64,000 nt of DNA. Origin: Streptomyces nojiriensis. Its GTDB lineage: Bacteria; Actinomycetota; Actinomycetes; Streptomycetales; Streptomycetaceae. Below, piece by piece: positions 8,553 through 20,300 of this stretch. The position numbers were made by a program, and so were the translations under genes. The DNA lies in contig NZ_CP071139.1 of the NCBI RefSeq assembly GCF_017639205.1, positions 8,307,501 to 8,371,500 on the forward strand. The letters run 5' to 3'. The notes beneath the pieces are model-generated. The model was not told the origin of the DNA. It saw only the letters and a program-made list of their open reading frames with translations, and did not search any database. How positions within the stretch are numbered: position 1 is the stretch's first letter; each line of letters opens with the position of its first letter.

Positions 8553-9335
8553 ATGGCGGACGAGCAGGCCGCGGTACGGGTGGAGCGGGACGGCCCCGTC
8601 TACACGGTGATCCTGAGCAGGCCAGGGGTACGCAATGCCGTGGACGGTCCGACGGCAGCGCAACTGGCGGATGCCTTCCGGGAGTTCGAGGCCGATACGG
8701 ACGCGGCCGTCGCCGTGCTCTGGGGCGAGGGCGGAACGTTCTGCGCGGGCGCCGACCTCAAGGCCATCGGCACCGAACGCGGCAACCAGGTGCTCGCCTC
8801 CGGCGACGGACCCATGGGGCCGACCCGGATGCGGTTGAGCAAGCCGGTGATCGCGGCCGTCGCGGGGCACGCGGTGGCGGGCGGTCTGGAGCTGGCGCTC
8901 TGGTGCGACCTGCGGGTCGCGGAGGAGGACGCGGTGTTCGGCGTGTTCTGCCGCCGCTGGGGCGTTCCCCTGATCGACGGCGGTACGGTGCGGCTGCCCC
9001 GCCTGATCGGCGAGAGCCGGGCCATGGACCTGATCCTGACGGGCCGTCCGGTCCCGGCCGCCGAAGCGCAGGGGATGGGGCTGGCCAACCGCGTGGTCCC
9101 CACGGGCCGATCGAGGCAGGCCGCCGAGGAACTGGCCCGCGAGATCGCCGGGTTCCCCCAGCTCTGTCTGCGCCACGACCGGTTGTCCGTCCTGGAACAG
9201 CACGGACTGGCCGAGGAGGATGCACTGGCGGGGGAGTTCCGGCACGGCCTGGTGCCACTGACCGCGGGGGAGACGCAGGCCGGAGCGGGCCGGTTCGCCG
9301 CCGGGGCGGGCCGGCACGGCGCCTTCGGGCCGTAG
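8553..9335 (+). CDS. Enoyl-CoA hydratase/isomerase (crotonase) family protein
   Basis: 260 residues; ATG at 8553 is preferred to the GTG at 8538 because GAGGGGAG lies just before it. The crotonase oxyanion-hole motif GTFCAGADLKAI is near residue 65, and the second oxyanion glycine is in VAGHAVAGGLELALWCDLR. The position of the first catalytic Glu is occupied by the AVFGVFCRRWGVP stretch and the second by IDGG, so the classical hydratase Glu pair is not conserved; a different crotonase reaction is possible. Such proteins act on acyl-CoA in the cytoplasm. The TAG stop is the first three bases of a MITE (9333), so the original C-terminus may have been altered. Confidence 0.9.
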   Translation: MADEQAAVRVERDGPVYTVILSRPGVRNAVDGPTAAQLADAFREFEADTDAAVAVLWGEGGTFCAGADLKAIGTERGNQVLASGDGPMGPTRMRLSKPVIAAVAGHAVAGGLELALWCDLRVAEEDAVFGVFCRRWGVPLIDGGTVRLPRLIGESRAMDLILTGRPVPAAEAQGMGLANRVVPTGRSRQAAEELAREIAGFPQLCLRHDRLSVLEQHGLAEEDALAGEFRHGLVPLTAGETQAGAGRFAAGAGRHGAFGP

Positions 9336-9510
9336 GCCGTGTCCGCAAAGTCCCGCCTGCCCCGCGACGCCTGGCACCGCACCTCGCCGCGTTGTCGGGC
9401 CGCCCGAGTACGTCCAGTACACGGGCGGCCCTCCGCCTTGCGAGGCACGGCACCAGACGCCGCGGGGTCCGCCCTCCGGGCGGCCGGCGCTACTTTGCGG
9501 ACCCGGCCTA
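9333..9510. mobile_element. MITE: 178-bp imperfect palindrome with TAGGCCGTGTCCGCAAAGT ends
   Basis: Left end 9333-9351 and right end 9492-9510 are inverted repeats, 18 of 19 matching, beginning TAGG and ending CCTA. The two arms are similar along most of their length (for example CCCCGCGACGCCTGGCACCG against CCCCGCGGCGTCTGGTGCCG on the other strand). They meet at a GGGCCGCCCG hairpin around 9400-9430. There is no coding capacity. The structure is that of a non-autonomous IS-derived element mobilised in trans, probably inserted at a TA. Confidence 0.8.
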
Positions 9511-9658
9511 CCGGCTGCCGGGGGATCCACGGCTTTCGGCGATCGTCCCGGCCGGGGTGTGGCGCCTGCCACAGCCAGGCCCGGGAACCCGGCCTTCGGC
9601 GGCTTCGACTCCTGTCGCAGAGCGGCGTATCGGCCGGGCGATCGGAAGGAACCATCGG

Positions 9659-10399
9659 ATGAACCGCAGGAACGTGCTCCGGGCCCAGGTCGCCGTCGGC
9701 GCGGCAGCCGCCTTGGGGGGTGCCGCCAGCGTGGCCGCGGCGGCGGAACCGCGATCCGCCGGAAAACAGGCGGGGCCGTTACGCGTGCACGTCGTCATGT
9801 ACGAGGGCGTGGAGGAACTCGACTTCGCCGCACCCTACGAGGTCTTCTCGGCCGCCCGGTTCTTCACCGACCGGGAGGTCGACGTCCGCTACGTCAGCGC
9901 CTCCGGGCCCGGTCCCGTGCGTGCCGCCTACGGCACGCAGGTGAACGTCGAGCACGCCTGGGCCCCGCGCACCGCGGACATCCTCCTCGTGCCCGGCGGC
10001 GGATACGCGCGCCGCGACAGCCCCGGCGTGTGGGCCGAGATCCGCAGCGGAGTCCTTCCCGGGAGGCTGGCCGCGGCGGTGCGCCCGGGCCTCACCGTCA
10101 GCGCCGTCTGCACGGGCACCATGCTGCTGGCCGCCGCCGGGCTGACCACGAAACGCCCCTGCACCACCCACCACAAGGCGCGCCCCGACCTGGAGAAGCA
10201 GGGCGGCCTCCTGAAGAACGCCCGAGTGGTGGACGACGGAGACCTGGTCACCGCGGGTGGCATCACCAGCGGGCTGGACCTCGCCCTGTGGCTCGTACGC
10301 CGGGAACTGGGTGCCGACGCCGCGACCGGGGTGGAGGCCATGCTCGAATACGAGGCCCGCGGCACGGTGTGGACGCCGCCGACGGCCGGGCGGCCGTAG
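9659..10399 (+). CDS. Exported DJ-1/PfpI family (GATase1-like) protein
   Basis: 246 residues from the ATG at 9659. The N-terminus MNRRNVLRAQVAVGAAAALGG has a twin Arg and a hydrophobic stretch ending in Ala-rich cleavage sites, consistent with Tat export. The rest is a DJ-1/PfpI fold: start HVVMYEGVEELDFAAP near residue 43, a glycine turn (LLVPGGGYARR) near 108 and the nucleophile elbow with Cys in VSAVCTGTMLLAAAG near 150. The DFAAP segment and AVCTG elbow resemble isocyanide hydratase and AraC-linked PfpI proteins. The reaction is unknown. It is monocistronic, 150 bases downstream of the MITE. Confidence 0.88.
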   Translation: MNRRNVLRAQVAVGAAAALGGAASVAAAAEPRSAGKQAGPLRVHVVMYEGVEELDFAAPYEVFSAARFFTDREVDVRYVSASGPGPVRAAYGTQVNVEHAWAPRTADILLVPGGGYARRDSPGVWAEIRSGVLPGRLAAAVRPGLTVSAVCTGTMLLAAAGLTTKRPCTTHHKARPDLEKQGGLLKNARVVDDGDLVTAGGITSGLDLALWLVRRELGADAATGVEAMLEYEARGTVWTPPTAGRP

Positions 10400-10424
10400 C
10401 CGGCGCTCACGGCCGGCACCGCGG

Positions 10425-10774
10425 TCAGCGGTTCAGCCGCCGCGTCCAGTCCTCGGGTACCCGGCCGGCCGGGCCCGGGGTCGGCTGGTCCGCCGGGTGG
10501 TCGCGCGGAGCGGTCAGTTCGGGGCCGGAGTCGTACAGCGCGTCCGTGGCGTAGTTCCAAAACCACTCCTCGCCCGGCTCGAAGCTCTGCACCAGGGGGT
10601 GGCCGGAGGACTTCCAGTGGGCGGTGGCGTGCTGGGCGGGGGAGGAGTCGCAGCAGCCGATGTGGCCGCACTGGGCGCAGCGCCGCAGGTGGAACCACCA
10701 CCCGCCCAGCTCGTCGCACTCGACGCAGCCGGTGCCGGTGGGCGCGGCGTTCGGGTCGATTCCCTCGATCTCGC

Positions 10775-10778
<4 letters not shown>
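10425..10778 (-). CDS. UBP-type zinc finger protein
   Basis: 117 residues. The UBP zinc finger is obvious: CVECDELGGWW near residue 18, CAQCGHIGCCDSS near 34 and HATAHWKSSGHPLVQS near 50, giving the Cys/His set that binds zinc in this fold. In eukaryotes the fold binds the ubiquitin C-terminus; the bacterial role is not established. The C-terminal 45 residues are Pro-rich and probably disordered. Its ATG at 10778 overlaps the stop of the histidine kinase gene (ATGA), so it is translated as the last gene of the three-gene operon 13935-10425. Confidence 0.93.
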
Positions 10779-12258
<1,480 letters not shown>

Positions 12259-12262
<4 letters not shown>

Positions 12263-13935
12263 GACTGCTCCAGGTACCGGTGGACGAGCATCACGGCCAT
12301 GGCTCCCTCTCCGACGGCGGACGCGACGCGCTTCGCGGACTGGGCGCGCGCGTCGCCCGCCACGAACACGCCGGGAATGTTGGTCTCCAGGTGGTAGGGC
12401 GGCCGGTCCAGTTCCCATGCGGCCGGCGGCCGCCCGTCCGGGGTGAGGTCCGGCCCGGCCAGGATGAAACCGTGCTCGTCGCGCAGCACCGTACCGTCCA
12501 GCCAGTCCGTCAGCGGGGCCGCGCCGATGAACACGAACATCCACTGCGCGTCGACGAGTTCGCTCGCTCCGCCGTCCACGTCCCGCAGGGTCAGCTGCTC
12601 CAGGTGCCCCTCGCCGTGCGCCGCCTCGACGACGGTCCGGGTGCGCACGGTGATGTTCGGCGTCTCCTCGATCTGCTGGATCAGGTAGTGCGACATCGAC
12701 GCCGTCAGGGACTCCCCGCGCACCAGCAGCGTCACCGACTTGGCGCCCCGCGCCAGGTACATCGCCGCCTGCCCGGCCGAGTTGGCGCCGCCCACGATGT
12801 ACACGTCGTGCCCCTGGCAGGACGCGGCCTCGGTGAGCGAGGATCCGTAGTACACCCCGCAGCCGGTCAGCTGGTCGCAGCCCGGCGCGCGCAGCTGCCG
12901 GTACGACACCCCGGTCGCCAGGATGACGCTGTGCGCGGCGATCGCCGAGCCGTCCGAGAAGCGGACGACGCGCGCCGCGCCGTTGACCTCCAGCCCCGTG
13001 ACCTCACGCGCCGTGAGGATCTCGGCGCCGAACCGGCCGGCCTGGCGGCGGGCACGCTCCGTGAGCTGGGCACCCGACACGCCGTCCGGGAAACCGAGGT
13101 AGTTCTCGATGCGGGAGCTCTGACCGGCCTGTCCGCCGGTCGCGGACCGCTCGACCAGTACGGTACGCAGCCCCTCGGAGGCCCCGTACACCGCGGAGCC
13201 GAGCCCGGCCGGGCCGCCGCCGATGACGACGAGGTCGTAGAAGTCCGCCGCGGGCGTCGTCGCGAGCCCCACGTGGGAGGCCAGCTCGGGCGCCTCCGGT
13301 TCGATCAGCGCGGTGCCCTCGGGGGTGATGACCAGCGGGAGCCGCTGCCCGTCGGCCCCGGCCGCCTCCAGCAGCCGCCGCCCCTCCGGTTCGTCGGAGG
13401 AGTACCAGCGGTACGGCACCTGGTTGCGGGCCAGGAACTCCCGCACGTCCGAGGAGCGTGCCGACCAGCGGTGCCCGACCACCTTGGTGGCGGGTACCGG
13501 ACGGTAGTCGCTGGTGCGCCAGGCCGTGAGCAGATCGTCGACGACCGGGTAGAGCTTCTCCTCCGGGGGGTCCCAGGGCTTGAGCAGGTAGTGGTCGAGG
13601 TCGACCACGTTGATCGCGTCGATCGCCGCGTTGGTGTCGGCGTACGCGGTGAGCAGCACCCGCCGTGCGCCCGGGTACACCGCCAGGGCCTGTTCGAGGA
13701 ACTCGATGCCGTTCATCTGCGGCATCCGGTAGTCGGCGAGGATCACCGCCACCAGGTCGCCGCGCAGCTTCAGCTCGCGCAGCGCCTCCAGCGCGGACTC
13801 GCCCGACTCGGCGCGCACGATCCGGTACTCGGCGCCGTAGCGTCGTCGCAGGTCACGGGCGATGGCCCGGGAGACCCCCGGGTCGTCGTCCACGGTCAGG
13901 ATGACGGTCCGCGCTGTGTCGGCGGCCTGTGCCAT
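12259..13935 (-). CDS. Response-regulator receiver fused to thioredoxin reductase-like FAD enzyme
   Basis: 558 residues from the ATG at 13935. Residues 1-130 are a receiver (LTVDDDPGVSRAI; phospho-Asp in VILADYRMPQMNG; LLTAY; LLKPWDPPEEKL). A thioredoxin-fold-like linker follows at 150-220 (YRWYSSDEPEGRRLLEAAGA). From about 235 there is a TrxR-type flavoprotein with the FAD motif VVIGGGPAGLGSA, the central ILATG, the NAD(P) motif IVGGANSAGQAA and the C-terminal VFVAGDARAQSAKRVASAVGEG. The CxxC redox pair of true thioredoxin reductases is not present (TGCGVYYGSS sits there with one Cys), so disulfide exchange is unlikely. It heads the operon with the kinase and UBP finger. Confidence 0.93.
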
Positions 13936-14079
13936 ACGTCGTCTCCACCCCGAGTGCTCTGGGCGGGCCGCACGGCGAGCCGCCCGCGCCGGTTCCCGCC
14001 CATCGTAGGGTCGATCCCCCGGGACCGCTCCGGGACGGCGCGGACCGTGCGCTCCAGGTACACACCCGGTCGCTCCTGG

Positions 14080-15483
14080 TCAATGAATCGTCGTGCCCTC
14101 CCCGACCCATCCGTCGCCGCCGAGGGGGAACTCGTAGCCGGTCCGCCCCCCGCGTCCGCTGGTGCGGAAGGGATTGCCGTCGTGGTCGATCTTGAGGGTG
14201 CCGTGCCGGGAGCCGCTGGACCAGGACAGCTCCAGGTACCAGCTCACGTCGTGGGCGGAGGTGGCGGCCTTGATGTGGAGCACCTCCGGTTCCGACTCGC
14301 TCACCGAGAAGGGGAAGTCCCGCTGGCCCGGCAGGGGCGCGACGGCCGGGCGCGCGGAGTCCAGGGCCACGCCGAAGGAGCGGGTCGGGACGCCGGCGCC
14401 GCAGCCCACCCCCGGGTAGCCCATGGCGTAGTCGTTCCAGGGGAGCGGGGCACGCTTGGCGACCGTACGGACGGTCAGCCCGTCCAGCACCACCGTGTCC
14501 GCGCCGGATCCCTGCAGGGTGAGGGTGACGTACTGCTCGCCCGCGGGTACGGCCCCGGCTGCGGCCACCCAGGCGGGTGCGTCCCGTTCCACGGGGGGCG
14601 GTCCCACCTGGGCCGGGGGCTTGTCGATCAGGTAGTGCTGGCCGCAGGGGGCCTCCCAGGTGTGGGGGCGGGTGGTCACCTTCACCGGCGTGCCGGCGGA
14701 GGTGTCGCCGCCCCCGCTGCTGCCGTGTCCCGCTGCTGCGGGGGCGGCAGGGGTGGCGTTCGAGGGCGCGGACGGCGACGACGAGGCGGACGAGGACGAG
14801 GACGACGACGGGGACGGGGACGGGGACGAGTGCGAGGACGGTCCGTCCGGGGCGTCCGGTCCGGCCGGGGACTTCTCCCCGGCCGCGAACCGGTTCGCGG
14901 CACCGACGGGGCGGTCCCGGACGTCGGTGCCCTGTTCCGGCGGGCGCTCGTCCAGGGTGAGCACGCCGGCCAGGGCGGTGACGGCGGCCACGACCGTCAC
15001 CGCGATCCCGGCGAGCACGGCCCCGCGCGGGCGAGGACGCCGGGTCGGTGCGGTCGGCCCGGCCGCGGCGGTCGCTTCTGCGACCTCGGACCCCGCCCCG
15101 GACCCCGCCTCGGCCACTTCGGGTGCGTCCGCCGCGCCGTGTACCTCGGCCGTGTCGACCGGAAGGGTTCCGGTTCCGGCAGGTGCCCCGGCCAGCTCCT
15201 GCACGGCGCCGCTCGTGTCCGCGCCCTTGCGCGGGCGGTTCGCATCGGACCGCACCCAACTCCGGTGCAGGGCGAGGAGTTCCTCGGGCGAGGCCTTGCA
15301 CAGGCGGGCGAGCCGTTCGACCGGTGCGTAGTCTGCCGGGACCACCTCGCCGCTGCAGTAGCGGTGCAAGGTCGACGCACTCATGTGGAGCCGCTTGGCG
15401 AGCGTTCCGTAGCTGAGGCCCGACCGGTCCTTCAACTCCCGCAGCAGCCCGGCGAACCCGGACCCAGCAGTGTCCTCCGACAC
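14080..15483 (-). CDS. Membrane-anchored XRE-family protein with large extracytoplasmic domain
   Basis: About 467 residues; I prefer the GTG at 15483 (GGAGG four bases upstream) to the GTG at 15495. The N-terminal 75 residues are an XRE helix-turn-helix (SYGTLAKRLHMSASTLHRYCSGE). After a variable acidic linker, one membrane helix lies at about 160-182 (AVLAGIAVTVVAAVTALAG). A Ser/Pro run follows (SPSPSPSSSSSSSASSS near residue 250), which is a flexible outside linker. The C-terminal 190 residues are a beta-rich domain with two Cys (EAPCGQHYL, GVGCGAG). The layout suggests signalling across the membrane between an external domain and a DNA-binding domain. Target genes are unknown. It is divergent from the DUF4232 lipoprotein. 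Confidence 0.85.
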   Translation of the reverse strand: MSEDTAGSGFAGLLRELKDRSGLSYGTLAKRLHMSASTLHRYCSGEVVPADYAPVERLARLCKASPEELLALHRSWVRSDANRPRKGADTSGAVQELAGAPAGTGTLPVDTAEVHGAADAPEVAEAGSGAGSEVAEATAAAGPTAPTRRPRPRGAVLAGIAVTVVAAVTALAGVLTLDERPPEQGTDVRDRPVGAANRFAAGEKSPAGPDAPDGPSSHSSPSPSPSSSSSSSASSSPSAPSNATPAAPAAAGHGSSGGGDTSAGTPVKVTTRPHTWEAPCGQHYLIDKPPAQVGPPPVERDAPAWVAAAGAVPAGEQYVTLTLQGSGADTVVLDGLTVRTVAKRAPLPWNDYAMGYPGVGCGAGVPTRSFGVALDSARPAVAPLPGQRDFPFSVSESEPEVLHIKAATSAHDVSWYLELSWSSGSRHGTLKIDHDGNPFRTSGRGGRTGYEFPLGGDGWVGEGTTIH

Positions 15484-15705
15484 CGTTCCTCCCACCCCGT
15501 GTCCTGTCCCGCATTCCAGGAACAGGTTGTTTGCGCAGCTCAGAGCCTATGCCGGTATTCCAGCGTTCCTGATGGCCCAGCGGATGTGGCGGCCGGGACG
15601 GAGCATCGCTCAGGCTGAGGTCATCCAAGCACACCGCTCCCGGCGGCCGGTCCCGGAGGACCCCCACCGGGCCCTGTCGCCATGCCCCATGAGAGGCCGT
15701 CAGCC

Positions 15706-16407
15706 ATGCACGCGTTCCACCGCACACCCCTCGTCCGCACCGCCCGTACCTCCCGCCCGCACGCCTTCCGGCGCCTCGCCGGTGCGGCCGCGGCCGCCCT
15801 GTTCGTCCTCTCCCTCACCGGGTGCGAGGACGGCACGGGCTTCAAGGACGGGGGAGAGGCAGCCGCTTCGAGCCCCGCCACGGAAGCCGCTCCCTCGGCC
15901 TCATCGACCGCGGCAGCGGCCCCCAAGGGCTCGCCGAAGGCGTCGGCCGCCTCCGCACCGACGGCCGCGGGAGAACAGCAGCGCGTCCTGTGCAACGGCG
16001 CGAACACCGGCGTCACGGTGCAGCCGGTCTCCCGGCCGCTCAACCACATGCTGATCACGGTGAAGAACACCGGCTCGAAGACCTGCGATCTGACCTACTA
16101 CCCGGTGCTCCGCTTCGACGAGATGCAATGGGTGCCGACCGCGCAGCAGCAGACCCGGCCCCAGGCCGTGGTGTCCCTCGCCCCGGGCGAGTCGGGCTAC
16201 GCGGGGGCCCTGCTGTCGGCGGCCGACGGCAGCGGCGAGGGCGGGACGACCGGACACCGGCTCACGATCGCCTTCCAGGGCCGGACGCCCCTCAGCGACG
16301 GGGGCGCGTCCGCGACCCCGCCCCTCCCGGCGGCCGGTCTCGCCTACGACAGCTCGCTGTCGGTCACGTACTGGCAGCGGAGCAGCGCCGACGCGCTCGG
16401 CTCATGA
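15706..16407 (+). CDS. DUF4232 family lipoprotein
   Basis: 233 residues from the ATG at 15706 (GAGAGG nine bases upstream). The N-terminus is long and basic with a lipobox FVLSLTGCEDG near residue 43, so it should be lipid-anchored outside the cell. An Ala/Ser/Thr-rich linker (about 50-95) leads to a DUF4232-type beta sandwich (VLCNGANTGVTVQPV, NHMLITVKNTGSKTCDLTYYPVLRF, LAPGESGYAGAL) with two Cys likely disulfide-bonded. The function of the family is unknown. Its stop overlaps the convergent ABC ATPase stop by a few bases. Confidence 0.9.
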   Translation: MHAFHRTPLVRTARTSRPHAFRRLAGAAAAALFVLSLTGCEDGTGFKDGGEAAASSPATEAAPSASSTAAAAPKGSPKASAASAPTAAGEQQRVLCNGANTGVTVQPVSRPLNHMLITVKNTGSKTCDLTYYPVLRFDEMQWVPTAQQQTRPQAVVSLAPGESGYAGALLSAADGSGEGGTTGHRLTIAFQGRTPLSDGGASATPPLPAAGLAYDSSLSVTYWQRSSADALGS

Positions 16408-17160
16408 GTCGGCCGCGACGATGCGGCCGTCACGCAGTTCCACGACCCGGTCGGCGAGCTCGATCAGGTTGGGGTCGTGGGTGGCGACGAGGATGGTCAC
16501 CGACTCGCTGCGCACCACCGCACGCAGCAGTTCCATGACCGAGCGGCCGGTCTCCGAGTCGAGCTGGCCGGTCGGCTCGTCCGCGATGATCAGGTCCGGG
16601 TCGTTGGCCAGGGCGCGGGCCACCGCCACGCGCTGCTGCTGGCCGCCCGAGAGTTCGCCGGGCCGCTGTTCGGCGTGGTCGGCGAGTCCGACCAGGGCCA
16701 GCAGGGTCCGGGCGCGCTCCTCGCGCTCCTTGGCGGGCACGCGCCGCAGCCTCATCGGAACGCCGACGTTCTCGGCGGCCGTCAGGACGGGTATCAGGCC
16801 GAAGGACTGGAAGACGAATCCGATGCGGTCGCGGCGCAGGGCGAGCAGGCCCGGCTCGTCGAGCGTCGCCAGGTCGGTGCCGTCGAGGGTGATCCGGCCG
16901 CCGGTCGGGGAGTCGAGGCCGCCCACGAGGTTCAGCAGGGTGGTCTTGCCGGAGCCCGACCGGCCCCTGAGGGCGGTGAGTTCGCCGCGGCGGACCTCGA
17001 AGGACACGCCGCGCAGGGCGTGGACGGCCTGCGGTCCGCTGCCGAAGCTGTGGTGCACGTCGTCGACGACCACGATCGGGGAGCCGGCGCCTGCGCCGGC
17101 GCCTCCGCCGTCCCGCACCGCCCGTGTCGCGACCGTCGCCGGTGCCTGGTGATCCCTCAT
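16402..17160 (-). CDS. ABC transporter ATP-binding protein (MacB/LolD type)
   Basis: 252 residues from the ATG at 17160 (GGGGGAA nine bases upstream). Walker A GRSGSGKTTLL near residue 65, Q-loop FVFQSFGL, signature LSGGQQQRVAVARAL, Walker B LIIADEPTGQLDSETG and the switch His in VATHD are all present. The MacB/FtsE-type Q-loop and D-loop sequences match ATPases that drive FtsX-like permeases. It is divergent from the two-permease operon starting at 17357, which has its own ATPase at the end, so this copy may be a second, alternative motor for the same permeases. Confidence 0.93.
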   Translation of the reverse strand: MRDHQAPATVATRAVRDGGGAGAGAGSPIVVVDDVHHSFGSGPQAVHALRGVSFEVRRGELTALRGRSGSGKTTLLNLVGGLDSPTGGRITLDGTDLATLDEPGLLALRRDRIGFVFQSFGLIPVLTAAENVGVPMRLRRVPAKEREERARTLLALVGLADHAEQRPGELSGGQQQRVAVARALANDPDLIIADEPTGQLDSETGRSVMELLRAVVRSESVTILVATHDPNLIELADRVVELRDGRIVAADS

Positions 17161-17356
17161 CGCGTCTGTTCCCCCGTCGAGTTGTCCGCGCGGGGCGCCC
17201 GGCCCCGCGTCCCGCGCCAGCTGCCACTGCCGCTTCCTGATCGCATTTGCGCATCTGTCGCACCAATCACGCAAGCCCCTTCCCTCCATCGATCGCATCT
17301 GACAGCATCGTCCGCTATCCGGTACTTCAGGTCCGGACGGGGGAGGAATTCAACAC

Positions 17357-20300
17357 GTGCTCGGCTTCGTCGTGCGCCGACTGCGCGGGCGATGGCCGCT
17401 CGCCGTCGCCGTGCTGCTCACCGTACTGATCACCGCGACCACACTGACCGCGCTGACGGCCTTCACCCGTGGCGTGGGCGAGGAAGGCCTCCGGCGGGCC
17501 CTGACCGGGACGGCACAGCCCCGGACCACCGTCGTCATCACCAGCGGCCATCCCGCCGATGCCCGCGCCAAGGACGACCAGGCCGTACGGGCCTTCGCCG
17601 ACGAGGTGTTCGGGCGGCTCCCGGTGGCCTCCGAGAGCGTGGCCCGCAGCCGCTCGTACGGACTGCCCGGCGTCGCCGCCTCCGGCCGCGACGCCGACCT
17701 GACCCTGCTCGCCGCCCTCGGCAAGGACCACGTACGGCTGCTCGCCGGTGAGTGGCCCGCGCCGGTCGCCGCACCCCCGGCCGCCGGCGCCCCGCCGGCC
17801 CCGACCCAGGTGGCCGTGCCGCGCGCGGCGCTCGCCCGGCTCGGCCTGGCCGAGTCCGCGCTGCCCGCACCGGTCCGGCTGGACGACCGGTTCGGCGGGG
17901 CACCGCTGACCGTGCTGGTCACCGGCGTGTACCGGGCCACCGACCCGGACGCCGCGTACTGGCGGCTCGACCCCCTCGGCGGCCGCGAGGTCCAGGCCGA
18001 CACCTTCGCCATCTACGGCCCGCTCCTGGTGGACGACAGCGCCTTCACCACCGGCGGCCTCCTGCAGAACCACCGCCTCACGCTGCTCACCCCGGACCTG
18101 CGCACGGTCCGCGCCGCCGAGGCCGAGGCCGTCCGCACCGCGACCGACCCCGCGAGCGTCACCCTCGAACGCGCCGGCTCCCTGCGGACCGCCACCGAAC
18201 TGCCCACGCTGCTGGCCGAGCTGAGCGCCGGCACGGTCGTCGCCCGCTCCACCCTGCTGATGGGCGCGCTCCAGCTCGCCGTCCTGTCGACCGCCGCACT
18301 GCTCCTCGTCTCCCACATCCTGACCGTCCGCCAGGAACCGGAACGGGTCCTGCTCACCGCGCGCGGCGCCTCCCGCCGTCGTCTCGGCGCGCTCACCGCG
18401 GCCGAGTCCCTGCTGCTCGCCCTGCCCGCGGCCGTCCTGGCACCCCTGCTCACCCCACCCCTGCTGCGCCTGTTCGGCCGGTTCGGACCGCTCGGGCGGG
18501 TCCACCTGGAGATCCCGGACACCTGGCTGGTCTGGCCGGTCGCGGGCGGCTGCGCCCTGGCCTGCGTGCTGCTGACGACCCTGCCCTCCGTCCTGCGCGG
18601 GGCCTCCGCCGCCGTACTGCGCCGCGTGGGCAGCCGCCAGGCGCTCGTGACGGGCGCCGCCCGATCCGGCGTCGACCTGGCCGTCGTGGTCCTCGCCGTC
18701 CTCGGCTACCAGCAGCTCTCGCAGTACGGCGGTACGGACGCCCCCGCGCCCGGTGCCTCCGCCGGCGGCGGGCTCGGTGTCGACCCGGTCCTGGTCGCCG
18801 CTCCCGCCCTGGCCCTGTGCGGGGGCACCCTGCTGGTACTGCGCCTGCTGCCGTTCGCGGCGCGGGCCGGGGGACGGCTGGCGGCGCGCGGCCGGAGCCT
18901 GGGACCCGCCCTCTTCGGCTGGCAGCTCGCCCGACGGCCCGGCCGGGCCACCGGGCCCGTGCTGCTGCTCGTACTCGCCGTCGCCAGCGGGATCCTGGCG
19001 CTCGGCCAGCACGTCGGCTGGTCCGCCTCCCAGCGCGACCAGGCCGACTTCGCGACCGCGGGCGGCCTGCGGATCTCCGGCAGCAGCATGTCCCCGATGG
19101 GGCAGGGCGGCCGCTACGCGGCCCTGCCCGGCGGCGACCGCCTCATTCCGGTGGTCCGCCGGGAGCAGAAGCTGCCGGACGGGAAGCCCGCCGACTTCGT
19201 CGCGCTGGACGCCGTCAAGGCGGGCGAACGGGTGCCGCTGCGCGCGGACCTGCGCGGCGGGCACGGCATGCGCGAGCTGTTCACCCCGCTCGCCGCCGGC
19301 GACCCGGGCACCGCGGCCGCCCCCGCGAGCCCCGGTGTCGCCCTGCCCGGCTCCCCGCGCCGGATCGACCTCGACGTGTCGGTCCGCTCCTCCAGGATCA
19401 GCTGGGCCGCCGTGAGCCTGGTGCTGCGCGACCGGTTCGGAGCCACGTACGGGACGCCCGCGGTCACCCTGCCCGAGGGCGGCGACACCACCCTGCCCTT
19501 CCTCCTCGACGCGCTGACCGGCGCCCCGGTCGGATCGGCGGCCACCCCGCTGACCCTGGCGGGGATACGCCTCTCGTACGCCGGGGACGGCGACCACCCG
19601 GGCGACGGCAGCGAACTGACCGTGCGCCGGATCGGCGTCTCCGACACCGGGGACGGCGCCGCCACGGGCGTCACCGTCCCCGCGGACGCCGCCGACTGGC
19701 GGACCTCGCTCCCGCAGGGGAACGGACCCCAGCGGGTCCCCGAGGTGATCCCGGTCCCGGCCGGTTCGACGGACCTGCTGCGGCTGCGCTACTGGGGCGG
19801 CTTCGGTACCCTGCAGGGCGCCAACACCGTGGTGTTCCCGGCGCCCGCCGGCCCGGCCCCCACAGCCGTTCCCGCGGTCGCCACCACCCGCTACCTGAGG
19901 TCCCTGGGCGCCGCCGTGGGCGATACGGTCCGCGTCACGCTGGACGGTGCCGGCGTCCCGGTGCGGATCACCGCCTCCGTGGACTCCCTGCCCGTGGCCG
20001 GCCGCTCGGCGCTCGCCGTCGACCTGCACCTGCTCGGCCGGTTCCTGCTGGAATCCGTCGGCCAGCAGCCGCCCTCGCCCACGGAGTGGTGGCTGCCCGC
20101 CGGCTCGGCCGCCGACCCGGTCCCGGCCCGCGCGGCGGACAAGCTGCGCGAAGGCGCCCGGATCGAGCGCGTCCAACTGCGTGAGGAGATCACCGAGCGG
20201 CTGCTCGACGACCCGCTGAGCGCCGGCCCGCAGAGCGCCCTGGCCGCCCTCGCCGCCGCCTGCGCGGTCCTGGCGGCCATCGGCTTCGCGACCTCCACCG

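Noticed and set aside
12280..15618. Plus-strand frame of over 1100 codons
   Set aside because: Antisense to two well-supported genes (flavoprotein and XRE protein) and low-complexity; a composition artefact.
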